Notes: generated by a model not told the origin, from the letters alone. A stretch of 64,000 nucleotides of DNA from Rhodococcus sp. 14-1411-2a (GCF_002259485.1 NZ_NPGA01000014.1:124001-188000); one strand, 5' to 3'; shown: positions 1-8,409, counted from the first letter of the stretch. Translations and numbers: made by a program.

Positions 1-1027
1 AGCGGTCGACCACCTCGAACTGTCGGTCGGTGGTCCAGTACTTGACCATCGCTGCAGTGGTGACGTCGAGGCTGCCCGAGATGTGCTGTGCCATCGCGTC
101 GTCGACGAAGGTACGCACGACGCGGCCGATGGTGGCGCATTCGGCGATCTCGAACTTGGTGTTCTGCAGATCGAACAATGTCTTGCCGAACGCGTTGCGC
201 GACTTGGTGTATTCGACGGTCTGCGCGACGGCGGCATCGATCATCGCGGCGGCGGCGACGCCGCAGATGAGGCGTTCCTGGGGGAGTTGCTGCATCAATT
301 GCGCGAAGCCGCGGCCTTCTGTTTCGCCCAGGAGATTTGCGGCGGGGACGCGAAGCCCGTCGAAGGTGAGTTCGGCTGTGTCCTGGCCCTTCTGGCCGAT
401 CTTGTGCAGCACGCGTCCGCGATGGAAACCCTCGGTGTCGTCGGAAACCTCGGCGACGAGCAGTGACAGTCCACGGGCTCCCGCGGACGGATCGGTCTTG
501 GCGGCGATGATGATCAGATCGCAGTGAGCTCCGTTGGAGATGAACGTCTTTCCGCCGGTCAACACATAGTCGTCGCCGTCACGCACTGCGCGGGTGGTGA
601 TGCCCTGCAGGTCCGAGCCGGTGCCCGGTTCGGTCATGGCGATGGCACCGATCCACTCGCCCGAGCACAGCTTCGGCAGCCACTGCTGCTTCTTGTCCTC
701 GGAGGCGTAGGCCAGGATGTAGTGCGGAACGATGCCGCTGTGCACACCGAGCTGCATGGACGAGTCGCCGGAGCGCACCTGCTCGGAGAACAGCACCGCC
801 TCGTGGCGGAAGTCGCCCCCGCCTCCGCCGTACTGCTCGGGTACCGACATGCCGAGCAGTCCGAGACTGCCTGCGGTGCGGTAGACCTCGCGGCTGGGGC
901 GTCCGGCAGCCGCGAACTCCTCGCGGTGGGGCGCGACTTCCTTCTCGAAGAATCCTCGGGCGAGCTGTCGCACGTCGGCGAGCTCGGTGGTGAGGTCGCC
1001 GGGGGTGCGGTCTGCGAGTGCAGTCAT
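1..1027 (-). CDS. Acyl-CoA dehydrogenase, C-terminus cut by window edge
   Basis: FAD-dependent alpha,beta-dehydrogenation of an acyl-CoA thioester. About 342 residues are visible and the C-terminus lies beyond base 1. Family motifs seen are AIAMTEPGTGSDL and TFISNGAHCD, in the flavin/substrate-binding middle domain, and the helix LPQERLICG. The Glu of that helix sits where isovaleryl/long-chain type enzymes carry their catalytic base. The MCAD-type C-terminal Glu region is not visible, so the base assignment is tentative. The ATG at 1027 opens MTALADRTPG. An 8-bp inverted repeat lies 33 bp upstream. The neighbours (GntR regulator, MatC, CoA-transferase, carboxyltransferase) suggest a small acid-catabolism locus, but the substrate is unknown. 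Confidence 0.9.
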   Translation of the reverse strand, partial: MTALADRTPGDLTTELADVRQLARGFFEKEVAPHREEFAAAGRPSREVYRTAGSLGLLGMSVPEQYGGGGGDFRHEAVLFSEQVRSGDSSMQLGVHSGIVPHYILAYASEDKKQQWLPKLCSGEWIGAIAMTEPGTGSDLQGITTRAVRDGDDYVLTGGKTFISNGAHCDLIIIAAKTDPSAGARGLSLLVAEVSDDTEGFHRGRVLHKIGQKGQDTAELTFDGLRVPAANLLGETEGRGFAQLMQQLPQERLICGVAAAAMIDAAVAQTVEYTKSRNAFGKTLFDLQNTKFEIAECATIGRVVRTFVDDAMAQHISGSLDVTTAAMVKYWTTDRQFEVVDR

Positions 1028-1059
1028 GGTGGGTCCTTGGCTCGAAGCGCATCTGTGGT

Positions 1060-1080
1060 TTATTGGCGCTGTGCCAATAA
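1060..1080. promoter_or_regulatory. Candidate operator upstream of the acyl-CoA dehydrogenase
   Basis: Perfect inverted repeat TTATTGGC-N5-GCCAATAA in the 117-bp gap between the acyl-CoA dehydrogenase and the GntR gene, 33 bp before the dehydrogenase start. The size and spacing fit a dimeric repressor. The adjacent GntR protein is a natural candidate, but its other candidate sites (1945-1985, 3533-3559) share only the TGGC/GCCA core. Confidence 0.5.
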
Positions 1081-1144
1081 TGATGGCGCGGGGTTGCCGC
1101 GGATGTCAACCACAGGGTGCTGGCGGGGGACCGCTTCCGGAGCT

Positions 1145-1843
1145 CTAGCTGTCGACCGAACGCAGCAGTGCCACGTCCGAGACGAGTCGGATGTGGTCGG
1201 CCATGGCCCGTCCTGCCTCGGCCGGATCCTGATTGCGCACGGCCTCGGCGATGCGGCGGTGATGCTCGAGCGAGGCCTGGGGGCGGTCGGACTGCGACAG
1301 CGATTCGATGCGGGTCTCGCGAATGAGGCCGGCGATTTCCCCCATGAGCCGGGCGAGCAGCGGTGAGTGTGCCGCCTCGGTGATGGCGTGATGGAACAAC
1401 TCGTCGCCGGAGTCTCCTCGATCGCCGTCGGTGATCTCGGTGGCCATGACGGACACGGCGTGGTCGATCGCGGCCATCTCGGCGTCGCTGCGACGCGTGG
1501 CAGCGAGTTCGGCGAGCTTGACCTCGAGTGCCTCGCGGGCCTCGATCACCTCGGGGAGCCGGTCTGCGTGCTCGCGTAGAGCACGAATTGCCATGTCTCC
1601 CACAGGCCGTCGTACGAGCACTGCGCCGTCGCCGTGTCGGACCGACAGGATGCCCTGTACTTCGAGGGCGACGAGGGCCTGGCTCAGGGATGCTCGACTG
1701 ACCCCGAGGTGTCCGGCCAGTTCGCGCTCGGGCGGAAGTCGATCGCCGGGGTTCATCTCGCGGTCGGCGATGTGCTTGCACAGCTGTTCGACGATGACCT
1801 CGTACAGCCGTGGTCGGGTCACGGGGCGAATTTGCTCAGCCAC
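1145..1843 (-). CDS. GntR-family regulator, FadR/FCD subfamily
   Basis: Predicted 232-residue transcription factor. The N-terminal winged helix-turn-helix (about residues 10-75) contains RLPPERELAGHLGVSRASLSQALVALE and the wing sequence GILSVRHGDGAVL. The C-terminal FCD ligand-binding domain includes ELFHHAITEAAHSPLLARLM and EHHRRIAEAVRNQDPAEAGRAMADH, with His residues typical of the metal site. The start is GTG at 1843. It is transcribed away from the matC-like gene, separated by 194 bp that hold strong dyads (1945-1985). By analogy with MatR of rhizobial malonate operons, it may repress the flanking transport and CoA-activation genes until a dicarboxylate or its CoA ester binds. That role is inferred. 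Confidence 0.9.
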   Translation of the reverse strand: MAEQIRPVTRPRLYEVIVEQLCKHIADREMNPGDRLPPERELAGHLGVSRASLSQALVALEVQGILSVRHGDGAVLVRRPVGDMAIRALREHADRLPEVIEAREALEVKLAELAATRRSDAEMAAIDHAVSVMATEITDGDRGDSGDELFHHAITEAAHSPLLARLMGEIAGLIRETRIESLSQSDRPQASLEHHRRIAEAVRNQDPAEAGRAMADHIRLVSDVALLRSVDS

Positions 1844-1919
1844 TGTGTCACTCGCTCTCTGTTCCTCTGGACCTCCACCCTAGTCGCCGCCATGCGCGTA
1901 ACGGCGGACACATCGGGGG

Positions 1920-1985
1920 TTGACAAGTGATCCACTTCACTGGTTGAGTCCCTATTGACTCAGTGGCCAGTCCAATTAGCCACTG
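1920..1985. promoter_or_regulatory. Promoter/operator region of the matC-like gene
   Basis: Contains a TTGACA hexamer (1920-1925), the dyad TGAGTC-N6-GACTCA (1945-1962) and the dyad CAGTGGC-N11-GCCACTG (1961-1985). The spacer of the second dyad contains TCCAATTA. The same elements, TCCAATT followed by GGC..CACTGG, occur upstream of the CoA-transferase at 3531-3559, which suggests one regulator for both promoters. No convincing -10 box was assigned. Confidence 0.55.
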
Positions 1986-2037
1986 GAGATCCTGGGCAAC
2001 CGCTCGGGTGACACCACAGACGGACCGGAGACCTTCG

Positions 2038-3408
2038 ATGTCGACCGAGTTGATACCCATCCTTGCGCTCGTCGTCATGTTCCTCGCCGCAACCGTGTTC
2101 CCCGTGAACATGGGCGCGTTGGGGTTCGTGGCGGCGTTCTTCGTCGGAACACTTGCCGTGGGCATGGGTGCCGACGACATCATTGCCGGCTTCCCGAGCA
2201 GTCTGTTCCTCACGCTCGTCGGCATCACCTACCTGTTCGCCATCGCGCAGAACAACGGCACGGTCGACCTGTTGGTCCGCGGAGCCGTTCGACTCGTGGG
2301 AGGCCGAGTGGCACTCATCCCCTGGGTGATGTTCGGCATCACCGGAGTCCTGACCTCCATCGGTGCGCTCGGACCGGCCGCGGTGGCCATCGTCGCGCCG
2401 ATCGCCCTCGGATTCGCCGCGCGCTACAAGATCAACGCCCTGCTCATGGGCATGATGGTCATCCACGGCGCGCAGGCAGGCGGATTCTCGCCCATCAGCA
2501 TCTACGGCGTCACGGTCAACAACATCGCCGCCAACGCGGGACTCGTCAACAGTCCGCTCACACTCTTCCTCGGCAGCCTGTTCTTCAACGCCGCGATCGG
2601 CGCGCTGCTGTTCATGTTCCTCGGTGGCCGCTCCCTCATCGGACGCAGCGTGCACGACGAGGACGGCACGCGTCCCGACGGTGACACCGGCGGAGTCGGC
2701 GGTTCGGGTTCGCGGACGGTCATGCGCGGCTTCGGTGCGTCGACGCCTCGTCCGTCCGGTCAGACGGTCACGGTCGAGAACGCGCCACCTCTGGCCACCG
2801 CGGTCAAGGCCATCACCTTCGATCAGATTCTCACGCTCGTCGGCCTGGCCTCGCTGGCTCTGTTCGCCCTCGTGCTCGACCTCGACGTCGGATTCATCGC
2901 GATGACGGTGGCTGTGATCCTCGCTCTCGCATCGCCCAAGGCCCAGAAGGGCGCGATCAACCAGATCAGTTGGTCGACGGTGCTGCTCATCGGTGGCGTG
3001 CTCACGTTCGTCGGGGTGCTGCAGGAAGCCGGAACCGTCGAGTACGTCGGCGATTCGGTCGCCAGCATCGGCATCCCGCTTCTGGTGGCGCTGCTGCTCT
3101 GCTACATCGGTGCCATCGTCTCGGCGTTCGCGTCGTCCACCGCGATCCTCGGCGTCACCATCCCGCTGGCGGTTCCGTTCCTGCTCGCCGGTGAGGTGGG
3201 AGCCATTGGAGTCATCGTGGCTCTGTCCATCGCATCGACCATCGTCGACGTCAGTCCGTTCTCGACCAACGGAGCCCTGGTGCTCGCCAATGCCCAGGAC
3301 ATCGACCGCGACGTCTTCTACAAGCAGATCCTCAAGTACAGCGCACTGGTGGTGGTCATCGGCCCGCTGATCGCCTGGGCATTGCTGGTCGTACCCGGCT
3401 GGATGTAG
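2038..3408 (+). CDS. MatC-like dicarboxylate (malonate-type) carrier
   Basis: Integral membrane transporter of 456 residues with about 11-12 hydrophobic segments, related to SLC13/DASS-type anion transporters. The N-terminal half (MSTELIPILALVVMFLAATV, then the stretch around ALGPAAVAIVAPIALGFAAR) matches the dicarboxylate carrier MatC N-terminal family. A hydrophilic loop at about residues 205-265, rich in Gly and Asp, separates the two halves. The ATG at 2038 follows CGGAG. An in-frame upstream start (1963) is unlikely because it overlaps the operator dyad. A strong hairpin terminator follows (3438-3472). The downstream CoA-transferase and carboxyltransferase suggest a malonate-like substrate, which is inferred. 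Confidence 0.85.
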   Translation: MSTELIPILALVVMFLAATVFPVNMGALGFVAAFFVGTLAVGMGADDIIAGFPSSLFLTLVGITYLFAIAQNNGTVDLLVRGAVRLVGGRVALIPWVMFGITGVLTSIGALGPAAVAIVAPIALGFAARYKINALLMGMMVIHGAQAGGFSPISIYGVTVNNIAANAGLVNSPLTLFLGSLFFNAAIGALLFMFLGGRSLIGRSVHDEDGTRPDGDTGGVGGSGSRTVMRGFGASTPRPSGQTVTVENAPPLATAVKAITFDQILTLVGLASLALFALVLDLDVGFIAMTVAVILALASPKAQKGAINQISWSTVLLIGGVLTFVGVLQEAGTVEYVGDSVASIGIPLLVALLLCYIGAIVSAFASSTAILGVTIPLAVPFLLAGEVGAIGVIVALSIASTIVDVSPFSTNGALVLANAQDIDRDVFYKQILKYSALVVVIGPLIAWALLVVPGWM

Positions 3409-3437
3409 CGGCACTGCAGCTCAGAACAGACGCTCGA

Positions 3438-3472
3438 TGATGGCGGCACGTGTGTTCGACGTGCCGCCATCA
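3438..3472 (+). terminator. Hairpin terminator after the matC-like gene
   Basis: Perfect 13-bp stem TGATGGCGGCACG / CGTGCCGCCATCA with a 9-nt loop, starting 30 bp after the stop codon. There is no long T-run, as is common in actinobacteria. It separates matC from the independently promoted CoA-transferase. Confidence 0.7.
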
Positions 3473-3508
3473 CGCGTCTGAGCTGGGCAAAGACGCGTAC
3501 ATCGTTAC

Positions 3509-3559
3509 TTGACATCGCCGTGGTTCGCTGGTCCAATTGAATTGGCTAGGCCACTGGCC
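3509..3559 (+). promoter_or_regulatory. Promoter/operator of the CoA-transferase operon
   Basis: A TTGACA hexamer at 3509-3514 is followed by two odd-centred perfect palindromes, CCAATTGAATTGG (3533-3545) and GGCCACTGGCC (3549-3559). Both sit where a repressor would block transcription, 60-90 bp before the ATG at 3621. The sequence elements match those upstream of the matC-like gene. Confidence 0.55.
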
Positions 3560-3620
3560 CAGTAATCCAATCGGACTTCGGGTCCGGCTCCCACCTCGCT
3601 TCGACGTAAGGATCAATTCG

Positions 3621-4820
3621 ATGCCCCTCAACACGACAGGCAGAACCGGACCGCTCGAAGGCACCGTGGTGGTCGATCTGACCCGCGCCCTGGCCGGCCC
3701 GCATGCGGCGATGATGCTCGGCGATCTCGGCGCAGACATCATCAAGATCGAGACCCCGAAGGGCGGCGACGACACCCGCGTCTGGGGTCCCCCCTTCGTC
3801 ACTCCGCGCGATGCCGAGCGCGAGTCGACGTACTTCCTCTCGGCAAATCGCAACAAGCGGTCCATCGCGCTCGACCTCAAGACCGACGACGGCCGAGAAG
3901 CGTTGGAGCACATGATCGAACGGGCAGACGTACTGCTCGAGAATTTCCGCACCGGCGTGCTGGACCGCCTCGGTTTCTCACCCGAGCGCATCGCCGAGAT
4001 CAACCCGCGCACGGTCGTGCTGTCGATCAGCGGCTTCGGTCACGACGGACCCGAGGGCGGCCGCTCCGGCTACGACCAGATCGCCCAGGGTGAGGCCGGG
4101 CTGATGTCGTTCACCGGCTCGGGTCCCGAGGACGTCCAGCGCGTCGGCGTCCCCATCGCGGATCTGCTGGCCGGAATGTACGGAGCCTTCGGCGTTCTCG
4201 CTGCACTGCGTGAACGCGACCGCACCGGCCGCGGCAAGGTCGTCCGTACCTCGCTGCTCGCCAGCGTCGTCGGAGTGCACGCCTTCCAGGGCACCAAATG
4301 GACCGTCGCAGGCGAGGTCGGCGCGGCGCAGGGCAATCACCACCCGTCGATCTGCCCGTACGGCCTGTTCCCGACATCGGATGGCGCAGTGCAGATCTCG
4401 GTGGGCAGCGAGGGACTGTGGCATCGGTTCTGCGAGGGCTTCGGCATCGACCCCGATCTGGAAGGCATGGCCACCAACCCGCAACGGGTGAACAGTCGCG
4501 ACGACGTCATCGAACTGGTGTCCAAGATCTTCCGCACCTACGAGACCGAGCCGCTGCTGGCCCTTCTCGACGAGATCGGTGTTCCCGCAGGCAAAGTGCG
4601 CAACGTCCAGGAAGTCTACGAGTGGGAGCAGACCAAATCCCAGGGCCTGCTGGTGGACGTCGAACACGCGACGTTGGGCACGGTGACACTGCCGGGACCG
4701 CCACTGCGGTTCTTCGAATCCGACGGCACCGAGGTCACCGAAACCAATCACCTGGCGCCGCCGGTGCTCGGTGCCGACGACGAGCTCGTCCGCGACTGGC
4801 TGAAAGAGGCGACACGATGA
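3621..4820 (+). CDS. CaiB/BaiF-type (family III) CoA-transferase
   Basis: 399-residue formyl-CoA-transferase-like enzyme that moves CoA between carboxylic acids. The N-terminus has VVVDLTRALAGPHAAMMLGDLGADIIKIE, the family's CoA-binding opening. D181 in PIADLLAGMYG aligns with the catalytic Asp that carries the acyl intermediate. The ATG at 3621 has AAGGA eight bases upstream. Upstream in-frame starts would run through the operator palindromes. The stop overlaps the next ATG as ATGA, so translation is probably coupled. With a dicarboxylate carrier before it and a carboxyltransferase after it, a plausible job is to form malonyl-CoA (or an analogue) from the imported acid. The substrate is not shown by sequence. 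Confidence 0.9.
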   Translation: MPLNTTGRTGPLEGTVVVDLTRALAGPHAAMMLGDLGADIIKIETPKGGDDTRVWGPPFVTPRDAERESTYFLSANRNKRSIALDLKTDDGREALEHMIERADVLLENFRTGVLDRLGFSPERIAEINPRTVVLSISGFGHDGPEGGRSGYDQIAQGEAGLMSFTGSGPEDVQRVGVPIADLLAGMYGAFGVLAALRERDRTGRGKVVRTSLLASVVGVHAFQGTKWTVAGEVGAAQGNHHPSICPYGLFPTSDGAVQISVGSEGLWHRFCEGFGIDPDLEGMATNPQRVNSRDDVIELVSKIFRTYETEPLLALLDEIGVPAGKVRNVQEVYEWEQTKSQGLLVDVEHATLGTVTLPGPPLRFFESDGTEVTETNHLAPPVLGADDELVRDWLKEATR

Positions 4821-6319
4821 CCAGAATGACCGCCCTCGAACTCCTCGATCTGGTGATCGATCCAGGCAGCTTCGCCCCCTGGGACACCCCGACGGCCGAC
4901 TACGTCGTCGACGACGAGTACGCGAGCGAACTCGCCGCGGCACGTGAGAAGACCGGCCTGGACGAGTCCGTGCTCACCGGCTCCGCGACCATCCGCGGCC
5001 GCAAGGTGGCCATCCTGCTCGGGGAGTTCGCGTTCTTGGCCGGCTCGATCGGGGTCGCGGCGGGCGAGCGCCTGGTCAACGCCGTACACCGGTCGACCGA
5101 CGAGCGGCTGCCGCTGTTGGCGCTGCCGACGTCCGGCGGAACCCGAATGCAGGAGGGCACGGTCGCGTTCCTGCAGATGGTCAAGATCACCGCCGCGATC
5201 ACCGCGCACAAGGCGGCGAACCTGCCGTACATCGTCTATCTGCGGCACCCCACCACCGGCGGAGTGTTCGCGTCCTGGGGATCGCTCGGTCACGTCACCG
5301 TCGCCGAGCCCGGTGCTCTCGTCGGATTCCTCGGCCCCCGCGTGTACGAGGCGCTCTACGACGCGAAGTTCCCCACCGGTGTGCAGACGTCGGAGAACCT
5401 CCAGGCCCACGGGCTCATCGATGCCATCCGTCCGCCCGAACAACTCGGCGAGATCGTCGATCGAGCACTGCGGATCATGACCGACATCCCGCCCTACCGC
5501 CCACGCACCGTCGAGGCGCTCGAATGGAAGATCGAGGACGTACCCGCGTGGACGTCCATTCTGGCCTCGCGCAGAGCCGATCGCCCCGGGGTCCGTGAGC
5601 TGCTGTTCAGTACCGCGGCAGATGTGCTGCCGCTCAACGGAACCGGCCAGGGCGAGTGGGACCCGGGTCTGATTCTTGCCCTCGTCCGGTTCGGCGACAT
5701 GCCCTGTGTTCTGCTCGGGCAGGACCGACGCGGTCAGACGACGAAAACGCCGCTCGGTCCGGCAGCGCTCCGCGAGGCTCGACGCGGTATGCGTCTGGCC
5801 CAGGATCTGAAGCTTCCGCTCGTCACCGTCATCGACACGGCGGGTGCCGCACTGTCGAAGGAGGCGGAGGAAGGTGGCCTGGCCGGCGAGATCGCACGGT
5901 GCATCGCAGACATGGTCGACCTCGAAACCCCCACGCTGTCATTGCTGTTGGGGCAGGGGACCGGCGGCGGCGCACTCGCTCTGGTACCCGCGGACCGCGT
6001 TCTCGCCGCTCAGCATGCGTGGCTCTCGCCGCTGCCGCCCGAGGGTGCGTCGGCCATCGTGCACCGCGACACCGCCCATGCCGCGGAGATGGCGACGAAG
6101 CAGGGAGTGCGCTCGCTCGATCTGTTCCGGGCCGGCGTTGTCGACATCATCATTCCCGAATTGCCCGACGCGGCAGACGAATCGCAGCAGTTCTGCGACC
6201 GGGTGGGTGCGGTACTGCACCGGGAGCTCGCCGAACTGATCGCTCAGGACCCGTCGATGCGGATGATCGCCCGAGAGAAGCGATTCAACAGAATCGGCTT
6301 CGCGGCGGCCGCGGTGTAA
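4817..6319 (+). CDS. Fused AccD/AccA-type acyl-CoA carboxyltransferase (AccD3-like)
   Basis: 500-residue protein with two crotonase-fold carboxyltransferase halves. Residues of about 40-250 resemble the beta subunit (TSGGTRMQEGTVAFLQM, HPTTGGVFASWGSLG, GALVGFLGPRVYE). Residues of about 280-490 resemble the alpha subunit (LPLVTVIDTAGAALSKEAEEGG, GQGTGGGALALVPADRVLAAQ). There is no biotin-carboxylase or biotin-carrier domain and no zinc finger. The fused layout is like mycobacterial AccD3. The start overlaps the CoA-transferase stop (ATGA), and a nearby ATG at 4826 is an alternative. No biotin carboxylase or carrier gene lies in the window, so the enzyme may either borrow a distant BCCP or act as a decarboxylase like MdcD/MdcE. 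This is discussed as a finding. Confidence 0.85.
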   Translation: MTRMTALELLDLVIDPGSFAPWDTPTADYVVDDEYASELAAAREKTGLDESVLTGSATIRGRKVAILLGEFAFLAGSIGVAAGERLVNAVHRSTDERLPLLALPTSGGTRMQEGTVAFLQMVKITAAITAHKAANLPYIVYLRHPTTGGVFASWGSLGHVTVAEPGALVGFLGPRVYEALYDAKFPTGVQTSENLQAHGLIDAIRPPEQLGEIVDRALRIMTDIPPYRPRTVEALEWKIEDVPAWTSILASRRADRPGVRELLFSTAADVLPLNGTGQGEWDPGLILALVRFGDMPCVLLGQDRRGQTTKTPLGPAALREARRGMRLAQDLKLPLVTVIDTAGAALSKEAEEGGLAGEIARCIADMVDLETPTLSLLLGQGTGGGALALVPADRVLAAQHAWLSPLPPEGASAIVHRDTAHAAEMATKQGVRSLDLFRAGVVDIIIPELPDAADESQQFCDRVGAVLHRELAELIAQDPSMRMIAREKRFNRIGFAAAAV

Positions 6320-6321
6320 TT

Positions 6322-6387
6322 CCCGCCGAACTCGAAGTTATGGACGGTTTTCGGCCGAAATGTATCCATAACTTCGAGTTCGGCGGG
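6322..6387. repeat. Dispersed palindromic repeat, family A, copy 1
   Basis: Perfect 23-bp inverted arms (6322-6344 and 6365-6387) carrying the core GCCGAACTCGAAGTTATGGA, around a 20-nt centre that holds a second palindrome, TTTCGGCCGAAA. It begins just after the carboxyltransferase stop, so it could terminate that operon. Related copies are at 8422-8481 and 22053-22112. Confidence 0.85.
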
Positions 6388-6413
6388 TGGTCGGGGAGGC
6401 TATCGTCGTCCGG

Positions 6414-7166
6414 GTGGCGGGCAATGCGCGGGATCCGGGGGTGTCGGTGGCCTCGCGGCTGCTCGCGCTTCTGGCTGTGTTCGACGAGAAGACCCCTTCG
6501 CTGACGCTGTCCGAACTGGCCGACGGCGCAGGCCTGCCCATCGCCACCGCGCATCGGATGGTGCGTGAACTGGTCGACTGGGGCGCGCTCGTTCGCGGCG
6601 AGGACGGCCGCTACGTGGTGGGGCGTCGACTGTGGAAGCTGGGATTGCTGGCACCGGATCAAGCCGATCTGCGGGAGATCGCCTCACCGTTTCTGCACGA
6701 CATCTACGGCGCGACACTCGCCACGGTGCATCTGGCCATTCGCGACGGCGACCAGGTGCTCTATCTCGACCGGCTTGCCGGGCACGCGTCGGTGCCTGCG
6801 GTCAGCCGGGTCGGAGCGCGCCTGCCCCTGTATGCGACCGGAGTCGGCAAGGTGTTGTTGGCCTACGCCCCGCGCGAGGTGCACGATCGCGTGCTGAGGA
6901 ACCTGACCCGCATCACCTCGTACACGGTGACTCATCCGGGGAAGTTGGACAGCGAACTACGCCGAGTGCATCGCGAGGGGTATGCGCAGACGGTCGAGGA
7001 GATGACGCTGGGGGCGTGTTCGGTGGCCGTACCGGTCCGCGGCGAGGGCGAACGAGTGGTGGCGGCGTTGGGCATCGTGGTTCCGAGCATCGGACGAGAT
7101 CGAGCCAGACTGGTTGCCGCTCTGCAGGTTGCCGCCCGAGGAATCGAGCGAAGTCTGCAGGGATGA
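6414..7166 (+). CDS. IclR-family regulator, probably of pobA
   Basis: About 250 residues. The N-terminal winged HTH (SVASRLLALLAVF ... LTLSELADGAGLPIATAHRMVRELVDWGAL) is followed by the IclR effector-binding domain (RVGARLPLYATGVGKVLLAYAP; EEMTLGACSVAVPV). The GTG at 6414 is preferred, with GGGGAGG upstream. The GTG at 6387 lies on the edge of the palindromic repeat. It sits 67 bp before pobA in the same direction, and a near-perfect dyad lies between them. PobR/PcaR-type IclR proteins commonly control hydroxybenzoate genes, so regulation of pobA by 4-hydroxybenzoate or protocatechuate is likely but inferred. Confidence 0.88.
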   Translation: MAGNARDPGVSVASRLLALLAVFDEKTPSLTLSELADGAGLPIATAHRMVRELVDWGALVRGEDGRYVVGRRLWKLGLLAPDQADLREIASPFLHDIYGATLATVHLAIRDGDQVLYLDRLAGHASVPAVSRVGARLPLYATGVGKVLLAYAPREVHDRVLRNLTRITSYTVTHPGKLDSELRRVHREGYAQTVEEMTLGACSVAVPVRGEGERVVAALGIVVPSIGRDRARLVAALQVAARGIERSLQG

Positions 7167-7171
7167 GATCG

Positions 7172-7194
7172 ATGTTTTCGCTGAGTGGAAACAT
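7172..7194 (+). promoter_or_regulatory. Candidate IclR operator before pobA
   Basis: Near-perfect dyad ATGTTTTC-N7-GGAAACAT (one mismatch), 39 bp before the pobA ATG and directly after the iclR stop. The position and arm length suit an IclR-type dimer. Confidence 0.55.
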
Positions 7195-7233
7195 GGTCTT
7201 GTTCGCGGCCCCGATGCGCGGTGTACTCGATGC

Positions 7234-8409
7234 ATGCGTACACAGGTCGCCATCATCGGTGCAGGGCCCGCGGGTCTGCTGCTGTCCCACCTGCTCGGGG
7301 AGCAGGGAATCGACTCCGTTCTGATCGAATCGCGCACGCAGGAGTACGTGCTCTCGCGCATTCGCGCCGGCATCCTCGAACACTCGACGGTTCAGCTGCT
7401 CGACGACCACGGCCTGGGGGAGCGGTTGCATCGCGAAGGCCACGAGCATCGCGGAATCTATCTGCAGTGGCCGGAAGAGCGGCACCACATCGACTTTCGC
7501 GACCTGGTGGACCGAAGTGTGTGGGTGTACGGGCAGACCGAGGTGACCAAGGATCTCGTTGCGGCCCGGGAGAAAGCAGGACAGCAGATCTTCTACGACG
7601 TCTCCGATACCGCGTTGCACGACGTCGAGTCCGACTCCCCGTACGTCACGTTCACCGATGCCTCGGGTACTCCGATGCGGATCGACGCGAATGTCGTTGC
7701 CGGGTGCGACGGTTCGTTCGGTCCGAGCCGCGCTGCGATGCCGGACTCGGTGCGCAACACCTGGGAGCGAACGTATCCGTTCTCCTGGCTCGGGGTGCTG
7801 GCTGACGTCGCGCCCTCGACCGACGAGCTCATCTATGCCTGGCATCAGGACGGATTCGCGATGCACTCCATGCGATCGTCGACGGTCAGTCGGCTGTACC
7901 TGCAGGTGCCGAACGGGACCGACATCGCCACCTGGTCCGACGACCGAATCTGGGATGCGTTGGCACGCAGGCTCGGTCATGGTCAGGACGGTTGGGAGCT
8001 CACTCCTGGACCGATCACCGAGAAGAGCGTCTTGCCGATGCGCAGCTACGTGCAGACGCCGATGCGACACGGCAACCTCTTTCTGGCCGGCGACGCCGCG
8101 CACATCGTGCCGCCCACCGGGGCGAAGGGCCTCAACCTCGCAGTGGCGGACGTCGCCCTGCTGGCACCGGCACTGACGTCACTGCTGGGCAAGAACGATT
8201 CCCGCGCCGCCGATGCCTACAGTGACGACGCACTCCGACGCGTCTGGCGCTGCACGCACTTCTCCTGGTGGATGACGACGATGCTGCATACCGGCGACGA
8301 CCCGTTCGACGCGCAGTTGCAGCTCTCGCAGTTGAAATGGGTTGCTTCCAGCGAGGCCGGGGCAACGGGACTGGCGGAGAACTACGCCGGTCTGCCGATC
8401 GGATTCTGA
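7234..8409 (+). CDS. pobA: 4-hydroxybenzoate 3-monooxygenase
   Basis: 391-residue class A flavoprotein monooxygenase that converts 4-hydroxybenzoate, NAD(P)H and O2 to protocatechuate. The FAD dinucleotide-binding motif is GAGPAG at residues 9-14 and the second FAD motif is LFLAGDAAHIVPPTGAKGLNLA. The early stretch SRIRAGILEHSTVQLLDDHGLGERLHREGHEH is typical of PobA, and the length matches the family (about 390-395). The ATG at 7234 was chosen because the flavin fold begins at once; upstream codons run through iclR. The protocatechuate ring-cleavage (pca) genes are not in the window. It converges on benE, with palindromic repeat A2 between them. Confidence 0.95.
   Translation: MRTQVAIIGAGPAGLLLSHLLGEQGIDSVLIESRTQEYVLSRIRAGILEHSTVQLLDDHGLGERLHREGHEHRGIYLQWPEERHHIDFRDLVDRSVWVYGQTEVTKDLVAAREKAGQQIFYDVSDTALHDVESDSPYVTFTDASGTPMRIDANVVAGCDGSFGPSRAAMPDSVRNTWERTYPFSWLGVLADVAPSTDELIYAWHQDGFAMHSMRSSTVSRLYLQVPNGTDIATWSDDRIWDALARRLGHGQDGWELTPGPITEKSVLPMRSYVQTPMRHGNLFLAGDAAHIVPPTGAKGLNLAVADVALLAPALTSLLGKNDSRAADAYSDDALRRVWRCTHFSWWMTTMLHTGDDPFDAQLQLSQLKWVASSEAGATGLAENYAGLPIGF

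Noticed and set aside
1960..3414. 484-residue frame on the minus strand opposite the matC-like gene
   Set aside because: Composition is Asp/Glu/Arg/His-rich without any domain, the typical complement of a hydrophobic transporter gene in high-GC DNA.
4298..4816. Long N-terminal extension of the fused carboxyltransferase
   Set aside because: The extra 173 residues are an out-of-frame reading of the CoA-transferase gene; the ATGA overlap at 4817 explains the true start.
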